Positions 1 through 8,657 of a stretch of DNA of 64,000 nucleotides are shown here, one piece after another. The notes under the pieces were generated by a model. It was not told the DNA's origin. It was given only the letters and a program-made list of their open reading frames with translations, and ran no database searches. The stretch lies in assembly GCF_037971845.1 (NCBI RefSeq), contig NZ_CP150227.1, positions 496,001-560,000 of the forward strand, given 5' to 3'. A program made the position numbers and the translations under genes. This DNA comes from Paenibacillus sp. FSL R5-0766 (lineage in GTDB: Bacteria; Bacillota; Bacilli; Paenibacillales; Paenibacillaceae). Every line of letters starts with the position of its first letter. Within the stretch, counting starts at the first letter, position 1.

Positions 1-803
1 ATTGCGTATTGATACCCTTCGGAGGTGGCTTTCAGGAATGCTTTCACCAACTCGGGGTCGTTTTGGATCGTCTGCTCGTTGGTTACGAGGACAGGCGTGT
101 AGTAATCCAATGCATCTGAATAATCCTTCACATATAACATGTCGATTGGTTCCCCGCGCAGTTCGGCTTCAATACCCGTCCAGGCGTAGAAAATCCACGC
201 AAAATCAATATCCCGTTTCACTGCGGTGAAAAAGTCAGCGTCACCCATGTTAATATTTTTCACTTTCGATACATCAGCTCCGTCGCCTTCCATAATGGAT
301 TGCATCACGGCTTCTTCCACAGGGGAACCCCAACCGCCATAGGTTTTACCTTCAAAGTCTTTCGGTGACTTGATATTCCGATCCGCCGGAGCAGCGAAAC
401 CAGATGTATTATGCTGAATAACTGCTGCGATGGAGACCAATGGAACACCCTGTGTGCGGGCTTGAGTTACACTCTCCTGATAACTTACGCCAAAAGGCAC
501 TTCATTGGAGGCAACCATCGTATCTGCGCCACCGGCACCTGGTTGTACAATCTCCACGTTCAAGCCTTCGGCCTTGTAAAAACCTTGATCTACAGCCGCA
601 TACAGGCCGGTATGATTCGTATTTGGTGTCCAGTCGAGCACCACTTTAATATCTTTCAGGGCGGCAGTGTCACCTTCGTTGCTGCTTTCCGTATTTGTGT
701 TGCCGTTCTGCCCAGCTGGGGCAGCTTCTTTGCCACCACATGCGGCTACAGTCACCATAAGCACGCATAAGAGCAACAATCCCATCGTTTTACGCCATTT
801 CAT
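1..803 (-). CDS. ABC transporter substrate-binding lipoprotein, thiamine-precursor type (partial)
   Basis: Extracytoplasmic solute-binding lipoprotein of the NMT1/THI5-like (ThiY/SsuA) family, probably delivering a hydroxymethylpyrimidine-type thiamine precursor to an ABC permease. The start at 803 follows AAGGAGAG. The N-terminus has a hydrophobic signal ending in the lipobox VAAC (about residues 18-21) and then a Ser/Asn/Gly/Glu-rich linker. The mature part begins with VVLDWTPNTNHTGLY, the typical entry motif of this family, and later carries GGWGSPVEE and FAWIFYAWTGIE. The TPP riboswitch upstream on the same strand supports the thiamine link. 267 codons are visible; the C-terminus and any permease genes lie beyond base 1. 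The exact ligand is inferred. Confidence 0.9.
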   Translation of the reverse strand, partial: MKWRKTMGLLLLCVLMVTVAACGGKEAAPAGQNGNTNTESSNEGDTAALKDIKVVLDWTPNTNHTGLYAAVDQGFYKAEGLNVEIVQPGAGGADTMVASNEVPFGVSYQESVTQARTQGVPLVSIAAVIQHNTSGFAAPADRNIKSPKDFEGKTYGGWGSPVEEAVMQSIMEGDGADVSKVKNINMGDADFFTAVKRDIDFAWIFYAWTGIEAELRGEPIDMLYVKDYSDALDYYTPVLVTNEQTIQNDPELVKAFLKATSEGYQYA

Positions 804-954
804 CTGTGGTTCTCTCCTTCGGTATGTCCGGCCGATTGGCCCGGGGTACTCCTTGGCTTCATATCCAATCATCTTGCATAAATCGACAGATTTATACCAG
901 TTGAGATCTGGATAACGTCACTTTTTTTAGCTCTCTGGCTATATAAAAGAACAT

Positions 955-985
955 TAAAAAAGCGTCCCGTATTCCGGGACGCGTG
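955..985 (-). terminator. Intrinsic terminator of the TPP riboswitch expression platform
   Basis: Read on the minus strand, GCGTCCCG (982-975) pairs with CGGGACGC (969-962) over a 5-base loop and runs into TTTTTT. It lies between the TPP aptamer and the lipoprotein start, so it is the likely premature terminator formed when TPP is bound. Confidence 0.8.
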
Positions 986-1042
986 CAGGCGTTAGAGAGG
1001 TGGCGTTCAGCCATAGGGCTGTGCCATTTCGATATACTCCGA

Positions 1043-1130
1043 TTCCTACGCTGGCATAATCCAGATCAGGTCTAAGGGTTAGTATCTTGGTGGGATACAC
1101 TCTCAGCCGGCCAATTCCGACTCCCCTGGG
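1043..1130 (-). promoter_or_regulatory. TPP (THI-box) riboswitch
   Basis: On the minus strand the aptamer shows GGGGAGTCGG, then CTGAGAGTGTATCCC, then ACCCTTAGACCTGATCTGG and ATTATGCCAGCGTAGGAA. These are the conserved CUGAGA and ACCUGAUCUGGNUAAUGCCAGCGUAGGGA elements of the TPP aptamer, with small deviations. It sits in the leader of the thiamine-precursor binding protein, followed by a terminator, so thiamine pyrophosphate should switch transcription off. Confidence 0.95.
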
Positions 1131-1162
1131 AAACTATGAAGTTACGGGCATTACTAGGTGTA

Positions 1163-1191
1163 ATTATAGGCCAGCAGGTGGAACGTGTCCA
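1163..1191 (-). promoter_or_regulatory. Sigma-A promoter for the TPP-riboswitch transcript
   Basis: On the minus strand, TGGACA (1191-1186) is followed by a 17-base spacer and TATAAT (1168-1163). Transcription would start near 1156, about 25 bases before the TPP aptamer. Confidence 0.7.
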
Positions 1192-1226
1192 GTCAGGAAC
1201 TGGATGGGGACACGTATGAAATTATC

Positions 1227-1262
1227 AAACAGGCCGTTATACATATGTATATCAGCCTGTTT
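1227..1262. repeat. 8-bp inverted repeat upstream of the TPP promoter
   Basis: AAACAGGC (1227-1234) and GCCTGTTT (1255-1262) form a perfect inverted repeat around a 20-base A/T-rich loop. It lies behind the -35 element of the riboswitch promoter. It could be an operator or the end of a transcript; there is no U-tract. Confidence 0.4.
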
Positions 1263-1317
1263 AGATGTGTTATTTTCAATAATTATCGTGGCGAATCATA
1301 TAAGGAAATCTGGCTGA

Positions 1318-1461
1318 TTGCAAAAGCATCGAGTGGGCCATAGCCTCAGTGCTGAGGATCTGGAAGGTTTCCAACAAAAACTTGGATCAAATCCGATGTT
1401 TGATATCTCATCGCATCAGGGCTGCTTTCCCTATTTCAGTGATCAGCTTTTGATCGTTTGA
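1318..1461 (+). pseudogene. Possible gene remnant, 47 codons
   Basis: A TTG-initiated frame reads LSAEDLEGFQQKLGSNP and then GCFPYFSDQLLIV before TGA. The residue composition looks like real protein and resembles the end of a small domain, but there is no ribosome binding site and a stop codon lies directly in front. It may be the tail of a decayed gene. No family is recognised. The rest of 1132-1565 holds only the promoter and inverted repeat listed separately. Confidence 0.2.
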
Positions 1462-1565
1462 CCTTGACCGGAGACGCTTGCTTCATTTAAACAACATAAT
1501 TTAGATACAAAAGGAGATAGTACTGCTATATAAATAATTATTTTTTACATATGGGGGCGTACTGA

Positions 1566-2966
1566 ATGATCCTTAAAACCATATTCGCAATTATTCTGTC
1601 CTATTGTGTCTACGTTTTTTTCACAGCTTACCTTTTATTTTTGGTTCCGTCTCCATCTACTATTGAAAATACGGATATGCAAAAATTGTTAACAGCAGGA
1701 AGTACGACAGATCGCGTACTGCTCTTGGAGGACGGCTTTCAATCCGGTCAGGTGAGAATCCAGACCATTCGAGAGGCGAAAACAAGCATCGACCTGGCTT
1801 ATTACTCCATCCAAAAAGGAAAAACATCTCAACTCTTTTTTGCTGCTTTATTCGATGCGGCTGATCGGGGTGTTCATGTTCGAATCATTTTAGACGGGAT
1901 TTTTCACAACATGCGCGGAGAATTGCGTGATATTCCAGATGCCATTGCAGCTCACCCCAATGTGGAGTTAAGGTATTATGAACCACTCAACATAGTTATG
2001 CCATGGACATGGCATAACCGTCTGCATGACAAGATCTTTCTTGTCGACAACACATATGGCATCATTGGCGGCCAAAATATTGGTGATAGATACATGGCAT
2101 TGCAACCCAAAAAAGACTATGTATTCGATCGGGATGTCCTTGTTTACAATCCAAACCATAATAAAAACAGCACGGTTGTTGAAATGAAAAAATATATAGA
2201 TCGGTTATGGGAACATCCATTCACCAAACCAGAAAAACATGCCAAACGTCAGCATCATACAAAGGGGTTACAAGAGCTGGATCAGCTGGCTGAGTTATAT
2301 AAAAAAGCTCAGGCTGAGAGCGATCCTTTTGTTAAAGTGTTGCCGAAGGAATGGGCTCAAGGGGCTCTTCGTTCCGACCACGTCGCTTTCATTCACAATC
2401 CAATCCAGAGGCTGTATAAAGACCCGACCATGTGGAGAGCATTTGTTCATTTCGCCAATCAAGCAAAGTCGAAAGTGTACCTTCAGACGCCATATGCCAT
2501 TCCTACCAAGAAAATGAAGAAAGCCGTACATCTGTCGATGAATCCAAAAGCAGAATGGGTCATGTTAACCAATTCAATCCAGCAGACCCCTAACCCTTTG
2601 GCTTTCGCGGGATACTTAAGCTCTAAGAAACGGTTGCTTGATACCAATCTGGCCATTTATGAATACCAAGGCCCTTATTCCATACACGGCAAATCATTTG
2701 TCATGGATGATTACCTCAGCATGGTTGGTTCGTATAACCTTGATCCCAGATCCGCCTTTCTAAATACCGAATCTGCTGTGGTCATTTCTGGTTCTGCATT
2801 CGCCAACGAACTAACAGAAGCTATGGATATCAAACGTACACTTAGTACACGTGTGAATAAAGGTGAGCAACTAGCAGAATCTACGAATCAGAAAGGCTCT
2901 GTTTTCAAACGAATGGCAATCACAGCTTTATCCAAACTGTCTTTTCTCTGGAGATTTCTGTTGTAG
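1566..2966 (+). CDS. Phospholipase D-like (cardiolipin-synthase-type) protein
   Basis: Membrane-anchored member of the phospholipase D superfamily, 466 residues. Residues 5-27 form one hydrophobic segment. Two HKD motifs are present: LHDKIFLVD (His about 153, Lys 155) followed by GGQNIGD, and IHGKSFVMDD (about 373) followed by GSYNLDPRS. The GG/GS-x-N-hD motif after each HKD is typical. The family transfers phosphatidyl groups, and cardiolipin synthases and related hydrolases share this layout. A bacterial ClsA usually has two N-terminal membrane helices; this protein has one, so its substrate is open. Start at 1566 follows GGGGGCG. Confidence 0.85.
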   Translation: MILKTIFAIILSYCVYVFFTAYLLFLVPSPSTIENTDMQKLLTAGSTTDRVLLLEDGFQSGQVRIQTIREAKTSIDLAYYSIQKGKTSQLFFAALFDAADRGVHVRIILDGIFHNMRGELRDIPDAIAAHPNVELRYYEPLNIVMPWTWHNRLHDKIFLVDNTYGIIGGQNIGDRYMALQPKKDYVFDRDVLVYNPNHNKNSTVVEMKKYIDRLWEHPFTKPEKHAKRQHHTKGLQELDQLAELYKKAQAESDPFVKVLPKEWAQGALRSDHVAFIHNPIQRLYKDPTMWRAFVHFANQAKSKVYLQTPYAIPTKKMKKAVHLSMNPKAEWVMLTNSIQQTPNPLAFAGYLSSKKRLLDTNLAIYEYQGPYSIHGKSFVMDDYLSMVGSYNLDPRSAFLNTESAVVISGSAFANELTEAMDIKRTLSTRVNKGEQLAESTNQKGSVFKRMAITALSKLSFLWRFLL

Positions 2967-3094
2967 GAAAGAACCAGCTATTAGATATAGCTACTTCCAT
3001 AAATTTTAATTTGGAAAAATCAGATTTGTTCACAGAATGTTCACTTATGTGGAGGGTTTCCTCATCTCTATAATTACGAAGGTAAACAGAGAGG

Positions 3095-3604
3095 ATGAGA
3101 GAATTGCCAACAAGCAAGAAGGAACAAATTATTTTCGGATTAATGATGTGTACAGGAATGGTTGTCGTCATGATGACATTCAATTTATGGCATAGTGGGT
3201 TACTCGGTAAGATGTCCCCGCTTGAGATACTGCTTCAATTCATATTATGTTTTGTCATCGCGTTTGTGGTAGAGTCCTTCATTGTCGGACCTATAGCGAG
3301 AAAGATTGCTTTTTCCTTACCCTTTGACAAGTCCAACAAAATTCTGGGTGTACTCGCCATGTCATTTTTTATGGTGATTGGCATGGTTCTGATCATGTCC
3401 TTGTATGGGATGGTTTCAGCATATCTCGCTGATCAATTAAGTGGGTCATCCGTACTCCGTACGTATCTCCATACCATTGCTCGTAACTTCAGCCTTGCGC
3501 TTCCATATCAGTTAATCATTCTGGGACCGCTCGTCCGATATGTATTCGGTAAATTCATCAAGGATAACGGGCCCGTAATGCCTGTCGTTAACAAAAGTGT
3601 GTGA
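3095..3604 (+). CDS. DUF2798 family membrane protein
   Basis: Integral membrane protein of 169 residues, apparently two repeats of a DUF2798-like unit with four hydrophobic segments (about 12-32, 45-68, 85-108 and 130-150). No catalytic motif is visible and the function of the family is unknown. The ATG at 3095 has GAAGG twelve bases ahead; the in-frame TTG at 3104 with AGAGAGG nine bases ahead is an equally good start. It is monocistronic, downstream of the phospholipase-like gene. Confidence 0.75.
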   Translation: MRELPTSKKEQIIFGLMMCTGMVVVMMTFNLWHSGLLGKMSPLEILLQFILCFVIAFVVESFIVGPIARKIAFSLPFDKSNKILGVLAMSFFMVIGMVLIMSLYGMVSAYLADQLSGSSVLRTYLHTIARNFSLALPYQLIILGPLVRYVFGKFIKDNGPVMPVVNKSV

Positions 3605-3723
3605 TTCGGCTGGCCCTAAGTATTTCCTGGGCAATCGTGTGCAAATGAATAGATCGTATTCTTACCTGTAATGAAAGGTGATCTGAGGCAAAGATAGGAT
3701 ACTTTCCACCACGATTACAGCGC

Positions 3724-3865
3724 TAACGAATCGAGAACATCTTATTAGGCCAATTTTTAGGGAATAAAAAATCTAACGAATCTCAGCGGGTTATTATGAT
3801 AAAAAACTGCAACGAGACCTTGAATTTGAGATAATTATCTATAATAACGTCTCTAGGATTCGTTA
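3724..3865. repeat. Cluster of TAACGAATC-N8/9-TTATT(AT) units, partly inverted
   Basis: Three units lie in the gap 3605-4023. TAACGAATC at 3724-3732 is followed 9 bases later by TTATT. TAACGAATC at 3774-3782 is followed 8 bases later by TTATTAT. The inverse, ATAATAA (3841-3847) then GATTCGTTA (3857-3865), completes an inverted pair whose arms extend to AAATCTAACGAATC and GATTCGTTAGATTT. Two related units occur at 55509-55582. Nothing else is seen in the gap. Confidence 0.65.
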
Positions 3866-4023
3866 GATTTCAAATATCCTAAAATGCAGATAAATAACGT
3901 GTGCTAGGTTCTTTATACAAAGTAACGCTACAAAAAAATGTCCACCGTCAGGTCATGACAGTAGACATTACAATTTCTTTAATAGGTATTTCTAATCCTC
4001 AGGACTGGATCAACACAGAACTG

Positions 4024-5259
4024 TTAAGTCGCAGAATTGGCTATATGTTTGTTCTGCCATTGATACGTGATTACGCTAATGACAAGCAGGCCAACTGCAA
4101 AGATCGCAAGCATCCATGCAGACTGATTAACCGCCAGATGATCAAGACTCCATCCCGTAGTCAAAGGCAGAATGGCACCGCCAACCCCACCTGAGGCAAT
4201 CAAAATGCTGGGTGTGGATTCTTCTGTTCCGGGCAGCAGTTTACTGGCAAAGACAAGGGCAATGGAGAATATCCCTGACATCGCCAGTCCAAGCAGTAAG
4301 ATGATGAGAAATGAAGACCAGATTTGGTTTGTAAATGGAAATACCATTAACAAAAGAACAGATGCAAGACAACTGTACAGAACATAGACGCGGTATTGGA
4401 ATTTCTCTGCGATATACCCGGCGAAGAGTCGTCCCACGGACATGGCAATCCAGAAACAGGTGACACTAAGGGCTGCTCCGGCTTCCTTCATGTTCATTTT
4501 CTCAATCAGGATCGCCGGCATGAAGTTCGCAAGACTCATCTCTGTGCCAACATAGAGGAAGAAGAACAGAACGAATAATACCAGAAGAGTCCTGTTACGG
4601 CCACGATAGGTTGGACTGGATGTACTTGCAGATGCGGGATGCATCTCACCCGATGTCCCAGCAGAGTGCGTATTTACGGAAGCATGATTTGAACTCTGTC
4701 GCTCCAGAAACTTATCGAGTTCACCGAATGATCCTTTCGCCCAGAAAACAAAGGTCAGCGCTGCGCAGATCGCAACAACGAGAAAGGAGAGACGCCAGTA
4801 TCCGGCAGCAATCAGACCGCTTGCAATGAGCGGCATGACCATCGCCCCAATCCCGAATAACACTTCCAGTCGACTCATGGCAACGGCTGTATTGTCTTTG
4901 ATTGCAGCGATGATAATGGTGCCAATAACAGCTTCAACCATTCCGAATCCAAAGCCGGCCGCGGGTGCAATGACGAACATCCAGCCCCATGGTGGCAGCA
5001 GCATGTAGGATAATTCTGCAATACAGAGCAACGCTGTGGCGATTAACAGGCCTCCCCGTTTACCAAAGCGTCTGTTCAGCCATGGAGATAACAATACACC
5101 ACCCAGGAATCCGGCAAATTGAGCAAAGATCAGCGTTCCGCCTTGGCTATAATCTTTGCCGTAATGTTCAAGTGCAACCGGTAGAATGGAACCGAGCACA
5201 ACGTGGGCAAGTCCAATCAGGAAATAGGACAGACATCCGATCCAAAGTAATTTTTTCAT
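4024..5259 (-). CDS. MFS transporter
   Basis: Major facilitator superfamily membrane carrier, 411 residues with about twelve hydrophobic segments split by a Ser/Thr-rich cytoplasmic loop near residues 190-220. The loop after helix 2 reads LNRRFGKRGG, matching the MFS signature between helices 2 and 3. The order resembles the FucP/YfkF-like branch, but neither substrate nor direction can be read. Start at 5259 has AAGGAG about eight bases ahead on the minus strand. It is transcribed away from serS, and its promoter must lie within 5260-5400. Confidence 0.85.
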   Translation of the reverse strand: MKKLLWIGCLSYFLIGLAHVVLGSILPVALEHYGKDYSQGGTLIFAQFAGFLGGVLLSPWLNRRFGKRGGLLIATALLCIAELSYMLLPPWGWMFVIAPAAGFGFGMVEAVIGTIIIAAIKDNTAVAMSRLEVLFGIGAMVMPLIASGLIAAGYWRLSFLVVAICAALTFVFWAKGSFGELDKFLERQSSNHASVNTHSAGTSGEMHPASASTSSPTYRGRNRTLLVLFVLFFFLYVGTEMSLANFMPAILIEKMNMKEAGAALSVTCFWIAMSVGRLFAGYIAEKFQYRVYVLYSCLASVLLLMVFPFTNQIWSSFLIILLLGLAMSGIFSIALVFASKLLPGTEESTPSILIASGGVGGAILPLTTGWSLDHLAVNQSAWMLAIFAVGLLVISVITYQWQNKHIANSAT

Positions 5260-5381
5260 AAAGAACTCCTTCTACTTATATACATAAATTGAGGATCACA
5301 ATAAAGCGCAATCTTGAAGACAAAGTCTATCATAACAGGACATGTTAAGTTGTGCCATGAATTCCTGATCAATACAGAAGG

Positions 5382-5411
5382 TTGCAATTAGGTCCGGCGT
5401 TCGTATATACT
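5382..5411 (+). promoter_or_regulatory. Probable promoter of the serS leader
   Basis: TTGCAA (5382-5387) and TATACT (5406-5411) are separated by 18 bases. Initiation near 5418 would give a leader of about 230 nt. That leaves only about 140 nt before the T-box sequence, short for a full stem I, so an earlier start is possible. Confidence 0.5.
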
Positions 5412-5417
5412 GAGACA

Positions 5418-5626
5418 CAACAATTACAGATCGGAACATGCCGTTGAAGAGCATCCAACTCGGAGGCGTTTTCGCCAGGGGAGCGATATTTCCCCAAGTT
5501 AACCGGAACCGCCCGTTATCGCGGACCAAGAGGCTGGAAGCAGGATATCCTGATTCAGCAAGTTGGGTGGCACCGCGAGCAGAGCGCTCCTCGTCCCAAG
5601 GGATGAGGGCGCTCTTTGTATTTTTA
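5418..5626 (+). promoter_or_regulatory. T-box leader (predicted seryl-tRNA sensing) with terminator
   Basis: The T-box sequence AAGTTGGGTGGCACCGCG (5560-5577) carries the invariant GGGTGGNACCGCG that pairs with the uncharged tRNA acceptor end. It is followed by a terminator hairpin GAGCGCTCCTCGTCCC / GGGATGAGGGCGCTC (5582-5614) and TTTGTATTTTT. Small hairpins GGCG-TTTT-CGCC and GGGG-N10-CCCC precede it. Serine specificity is inferred from the downstream gene; I could not place the specifier codon. Confidence 0.9.
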
Positions 5627-5647
5627 CAGCCAAAGGAGACGGTGACC

Positions 5648-6946
5648 ATGTTAGAAATGAAGTGGATTCGTGCACATGCAGAAGAGGTTCAGGCCGCAGC
5701 AGACGGGAAAAAAATCAAGATCAACATTCGCACATTGTTAGAGCGGGATGAAGAACGTAGAACACTTTTGCGGGAAATTGAAGAAGGTCGCAGGTTGCGC
5801 AATACGTTATCTGCTGATATTGGCAGACTCATGCAAGCCGGGAATCGGGAACAGGCCGAGGGTTTGCGGGCTCAGGTTAAACAGATCAATGAACAGTTGG
5901 AACATGTGGAAGCGAGGCTCGCCCCTGTGCAGGAGGAAGTAACCAAGCTGCAATGGCTGGTACCCAATATCGTATCCCCGGATACCCCCAATGGCTCGTC
6001 GGACGCAGACAATGTAGAGCTGCGACGTGTGGGAGAGGTGCCAACGTTCGAGTATAACATCAAAGATCACGTGGAACTTGGGGAGTTGCATGATCTCATC
6101 GATATTCCCCGTGGAGTTAAGATTGGCGGGACGCGAAGTTATGTATTAAAAGGTGCTGGCCTGTTATTACATCGGGCAGTACAGCAACTTGCGCTGGATC
6201 TGTTGCTGAAGCACGGGTTTACACCGATGGAGGTACCGCTGATGGTCAGGGAGGATGCGTTGGTGAACACCGGATTCTTCCCAACCGGACTAGATCAGGT
6301 CTATGAACTCGAAGGGGAGAACAAGTGGCTGGTGGGAACTTCTGAAGTGCCGCTGGTCTCGTATTATGCGGATGAGATTGTCGATGTTCAAGAGCCTGTG
6401 AAGCTGGCCGCGGTATCGACGTGTTTCCGCAGTGAAGTTGGCTCCGGCGGACGGGATGTACGCGGATTATACCGTGTGCACCAATTTGCCAAAGTTGAGC
6501 AGGTCATTCTCTGTGCTCCTGATGCGGAAGAATCGGAGCGCATGTTGCAAGAGATTACAGGACACGCCGAAGAATTGCTGCAATTACTGGAACTGCCGTA
6601 TCGTGTTGTCGCTGTATGTACCGGGGATATGTCGCAGAAAACGTACAAACAGTATGACATCGAGACGTGGATGCCAAGCCGCGGTGCATATGGAGAAACG
6701 CATTCGTCGTCGAATCTGCATGATTTTCAGGCGCGGCGTTCGAATATTCGTTGCTTGGATGCCGAAGGCAAGTTGGCGTATTGTCACACACTGAATAATA
6801 CGGCGGTGGCATCGCCGCGTATCCTGATACCGTTGCTTGAGAATCATCAGCAGGAGGATGGAAGCATTCACATTCCGGTAGCCCTGCGGCCCTATATGGG
6901 CGGGGCCGAGAGCTTGATTTTGCCAGAGCAGGATGCAGTGAAGTAG
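5648..6946 (+). CDS. serS: Seryl-tRNA synthetase
   Basis: Class II aminoacyl-tRNA synthetase that charges tRNA-Ser, 432 residues. Residues 1-110 form the long antiparallel coiled-coil arm rich in Glu, Arg and Leu (EIEEGRRLRNTLSADIGR). The catalytic core has motif 2 (STCFRSEVGSGGRDVRGLYRVHQF) and motif 3 (NNTAVASPRILIPLLENHQ). The start at 5648 (MLEMKWIRAH) has AAAGGAG ten bases ahead. An upstream in-frame ATG at 5438 lies inside the T-box leader and is rejected. Expression should rise when uncharged tRNA-Ser accumulates. Confidence 0.97.
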   Translation: MLEMKWIRAHAEEVQAAADGKKIKINIRTLLERDEERRTLLREIEEGRRLRNTLSADIGRLMQAGNREQAEGLRAQVKQINEQLEHVEARLAPVQEEVTKLQWLVPNIVSPDTPNGSSDADNVELRRVGEVPTFEYNIKDHVELGELHDLIDIPRGVKIGGTRSYVLKGAGLLLHRAVQQLALDLLLKHGFTPMEVPLMVREDALVNTGFFPTGLDQVYELEGENKWLVGTSEVPLVSYYADEIVDVQEPVKLAAVSTCFRSEVGSGGRDVRGLYRVHQFAKVEQVILCAPDAEESERMLQEITGHAEELLQLLELPYRVVAVCTGDMSQKTYKQYDIETWMPSRGAYGETHSSSNLHDFQARRSNIRCLDAEGKLAYCHTLNNTAVASPRILIPLLENHQQEDGSIHIPVALRPYMGGAESLILPEQDAVK

Positions 6947-6973
6947 AGAGGTTAGGTAACGCTTTAGTAATTC

Positions 6974-7030
6974 AAAAAGGGGATGTTCCACACGTCATGT
7001 TGTATGTGACGATGGAACATCCCCTTTTAA
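6974..7030 (+). terminator. Terminator after serS
   Basis: AAAAGGGGATGTTCCA (6975-6990) pairs perfectly with TGGAACATCCCCTTTT (7013-7028). The 22-base loop contains a second small hairpin. It works on either strand in principle. Confidence 0.85.
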
Positions 7031-7219
7031 ACTGAAATAGTATTTACATAAACCAAGCTCCTACTATGTTGGGCGAGATTCAAAGGTTTTTATAACGATT
7101 ACACGCTGATCTTATGAATTGTTCCAAGACTCTCACTTATGACATTCAACTTTATGCAATTCGTATCCGATATAATATAATAGAAGTAAAATATTGGATT
7201 ATGGGAGATGGATATTGAA

Positions 7220-8326
7220 ATGAATAGAATCAAACTGGCGCTTCGAGGCACACTTGCTCTAATGATTGCATTGACCGTACTGGTCCCTTCGTTGGCTTTG
7301 GCGGCTACCGGTGACGTGACATCGATTGAAATTACCAATAGCAGCCCGCAGAAGATGAGCGTTTCCGAGACAGCTAAGCTTCAGGTGATGGCAACCGTAG
7401 AAGGTTTTGATAACAAACAGGATGTTACCGAAGGTGTCACATGGTCCACCAGCAATGCAACAGTTGCGACGATGGTGAAAGGTAAAGTCAAGGCCGTGGC
7501 CGCGGGCGAAGCAACCATTTTTGCACAGGTAGACGGGGCTAAAGCTCAGTTGGTTGTCCAAGTTCAGGAGAAGATCAAAAGCATCAAAGCTTCACCGAAA
7601 TCCTACAGTTTTGTTAAAGGCAGTGAAAGCACCCTTCCGAAAGTAAGCATTACCCGTGCGAATGGTAAGGAAGAGGATGTGACGTCTGAGATTGTATGGT
7701 CCGTATCCACTTCTTCGGCTGTCCTGGAAAACGGTAAAATCAAAGGCATTACACCCGGTAGAGTATTGCTGCAAGGCAAATACGGAACAACGATTGTGAA
7801 AGTCCCCGTTGCAGTAACGGACGAGATTACCAAAGTCGAGGTTACCCCTGCAACTATGCAGCTGAACATCAAGAAGTCCAAAGCGTTGAAGGTGATCGGC
7901 ACCTACGCAAACGGCAAAACGATCAACCTTTCGAAACAAGTGATATGGACCTCTTCCAATACAAATGTAGCTATCGTGAAAAATGGAGCAGTCAAGACGC
8001 TGACTGAGGGACAAGCCACCTTGACAGGAACTTATCAAAATCAGACAATAAAGGCAGAGGTTACCGTTGTACCTTTGCTCAAAAAGTTGATTACAGGCCA
8101 GAAAAAACTGGTTTTGTCCCCACAGGGAAGCACAACGCTGAGTGTGATGGCCCAGTATGATACGGGTAAAACCACTGTTGTGACGAACAGCGCGGTGTGG
8201 AGAAGCACAAAGCCGGGCGTAGCGACAGTTACAAATGGCAAGATCGTGGCTGTAGGCAAAGGGAAAACGTCCATCACGGCCAAGTGGGGCAACAAAAAAG
8301 TGACGATCCCTGTTACGGTAAAATAA
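7220..8326 (+). CDS. Secreted protein with tandem Big_2 (Ig-like) domains
   Basis: Exported protein of about 368 residues. A signal peptide (residues 1-28, cleavage after SLALA) is followed by four Ig-like Big_2 repeats of about 80-85 residues. Each repeat has the pattern VTWSTSNATVATM ... GKVKAVAAGEATI, which recurs as VIWTSSNTNVAIV and AVWRSTKPGVATV. Such domains mediate surface or carbohydrate adhesion and there is no catalytic module. The ATG at 7220 has GGGAG twelve bases ahead; the ATG at 7208 abuts that GGGAG and is less likely. It stands alone, with a terminator just downstream. Confidence 0.85.
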   Translation: MNRIKLALRGTLALMIALTVLVPSLALAATGDVTSIEITNSSPQKMSVSETAKLQVMATVEGFDNKQDVTEGVTWSTSNATVATMVKGKVKAVAAGEATIFAQVDGAKAQLVVQVQEKIKSIKASPKSYSFVKGSESTLPKVSITRANGKEEDVTSEIVWSVSTSSAVLENGKIKGITPGRVLLQGKYGTTIVKVPVAVTDEITKVEVTPATMQLNIKKSKALKVIGTYANGKTINLSKQVIWTSSNTNVAIVKNGAVKTLTEGQATLTGTYQNQTIKAEVTVVPLLKKLITGQKKLVLSPQGSTTLSVMAQYDTGKTTVVTNSAVWRSTKPGVATVTNGKIVAVGKGKTSITAKWGNKKVTIPVTVK

Positions 8327-8407
8327 ATCTTCATATAATGAAGTGCTTTTCATCAATTCAAACATAAAGTTAAATAGCATTATATGATCAAGGGTATCAG
8401 ACAATTA

Positions 8408-8432
8408 GGGGCGTAGACATACGCTCCTTTTT
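8408..8432 (+). terminator. Terminator of the Big_2 gene
   Basis: GGGGCGTA (8408-8415) pairs with TACGCTCC (8420-8427), with one G-U pair and loop GACA, followed by TTTTT. Confidence 0.75.
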
Positions 8433-8448
8433 GGATATATAGAAATCA

Positions 8449-8637
8449 ATATAAATTGAACTAAACATTTACACAAAACGGAGAGGACAGAAAGGACCAG
8501 AAGAAGCGGAGCGTTCGCCTTTATCCCCGGATTTCCCCTTTATAAAAGGAATCAAAAAAATCTGGGGATAACAGCGATCGGAAGGTTGTTCTGTCATCGG
8601 AGTGTGCAGTGTAAATATTCTTTAGTTCAATTTATAT
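8449..8637 (+). repeat. Structured intergenic repeat, copy A
   Basis: A 189 bp element bounded by a perfect 17-bp terminal inverted repeat (ATATAAATTGAACTAAA at 8449-8465, complement at 8621-8637). Inside are ATTTACAC/GTGTAAAT (8467-8474, 8609-8616), GACAGAA/TTCTGTC (8486-8492, 8589-8595) and the apical stem TTATCCCCGGATTT/AAATCTGGGGATAA (8521-8534, 8558-8571). Conserved core words are AAGCGGAGCG and GATAACAGCGAT. It ends 20 bases before the start of the GrpB-like gene, so it would sit in that gene's 5' UTR if transcribed. See copies B, C and D. Confidence 0.85.
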
Positions 8638-8657
8638 CGGGAGATCAAGGAGGGAGC

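Noticed and set aside
5438..5647. N-terminal extension of serS from ATG 5438
   Set aside because: This stretch is the T-box leader with its terminator. AAAGGAG and the family start MLEMKWIRAH place the start at 5648.
8449..8637. Treating the inverted-repeat element as an insertion sequence
   Set aside because: It is under 200 bp and encodes no transposase. A non-autonomous element remains possible and is reported as such.
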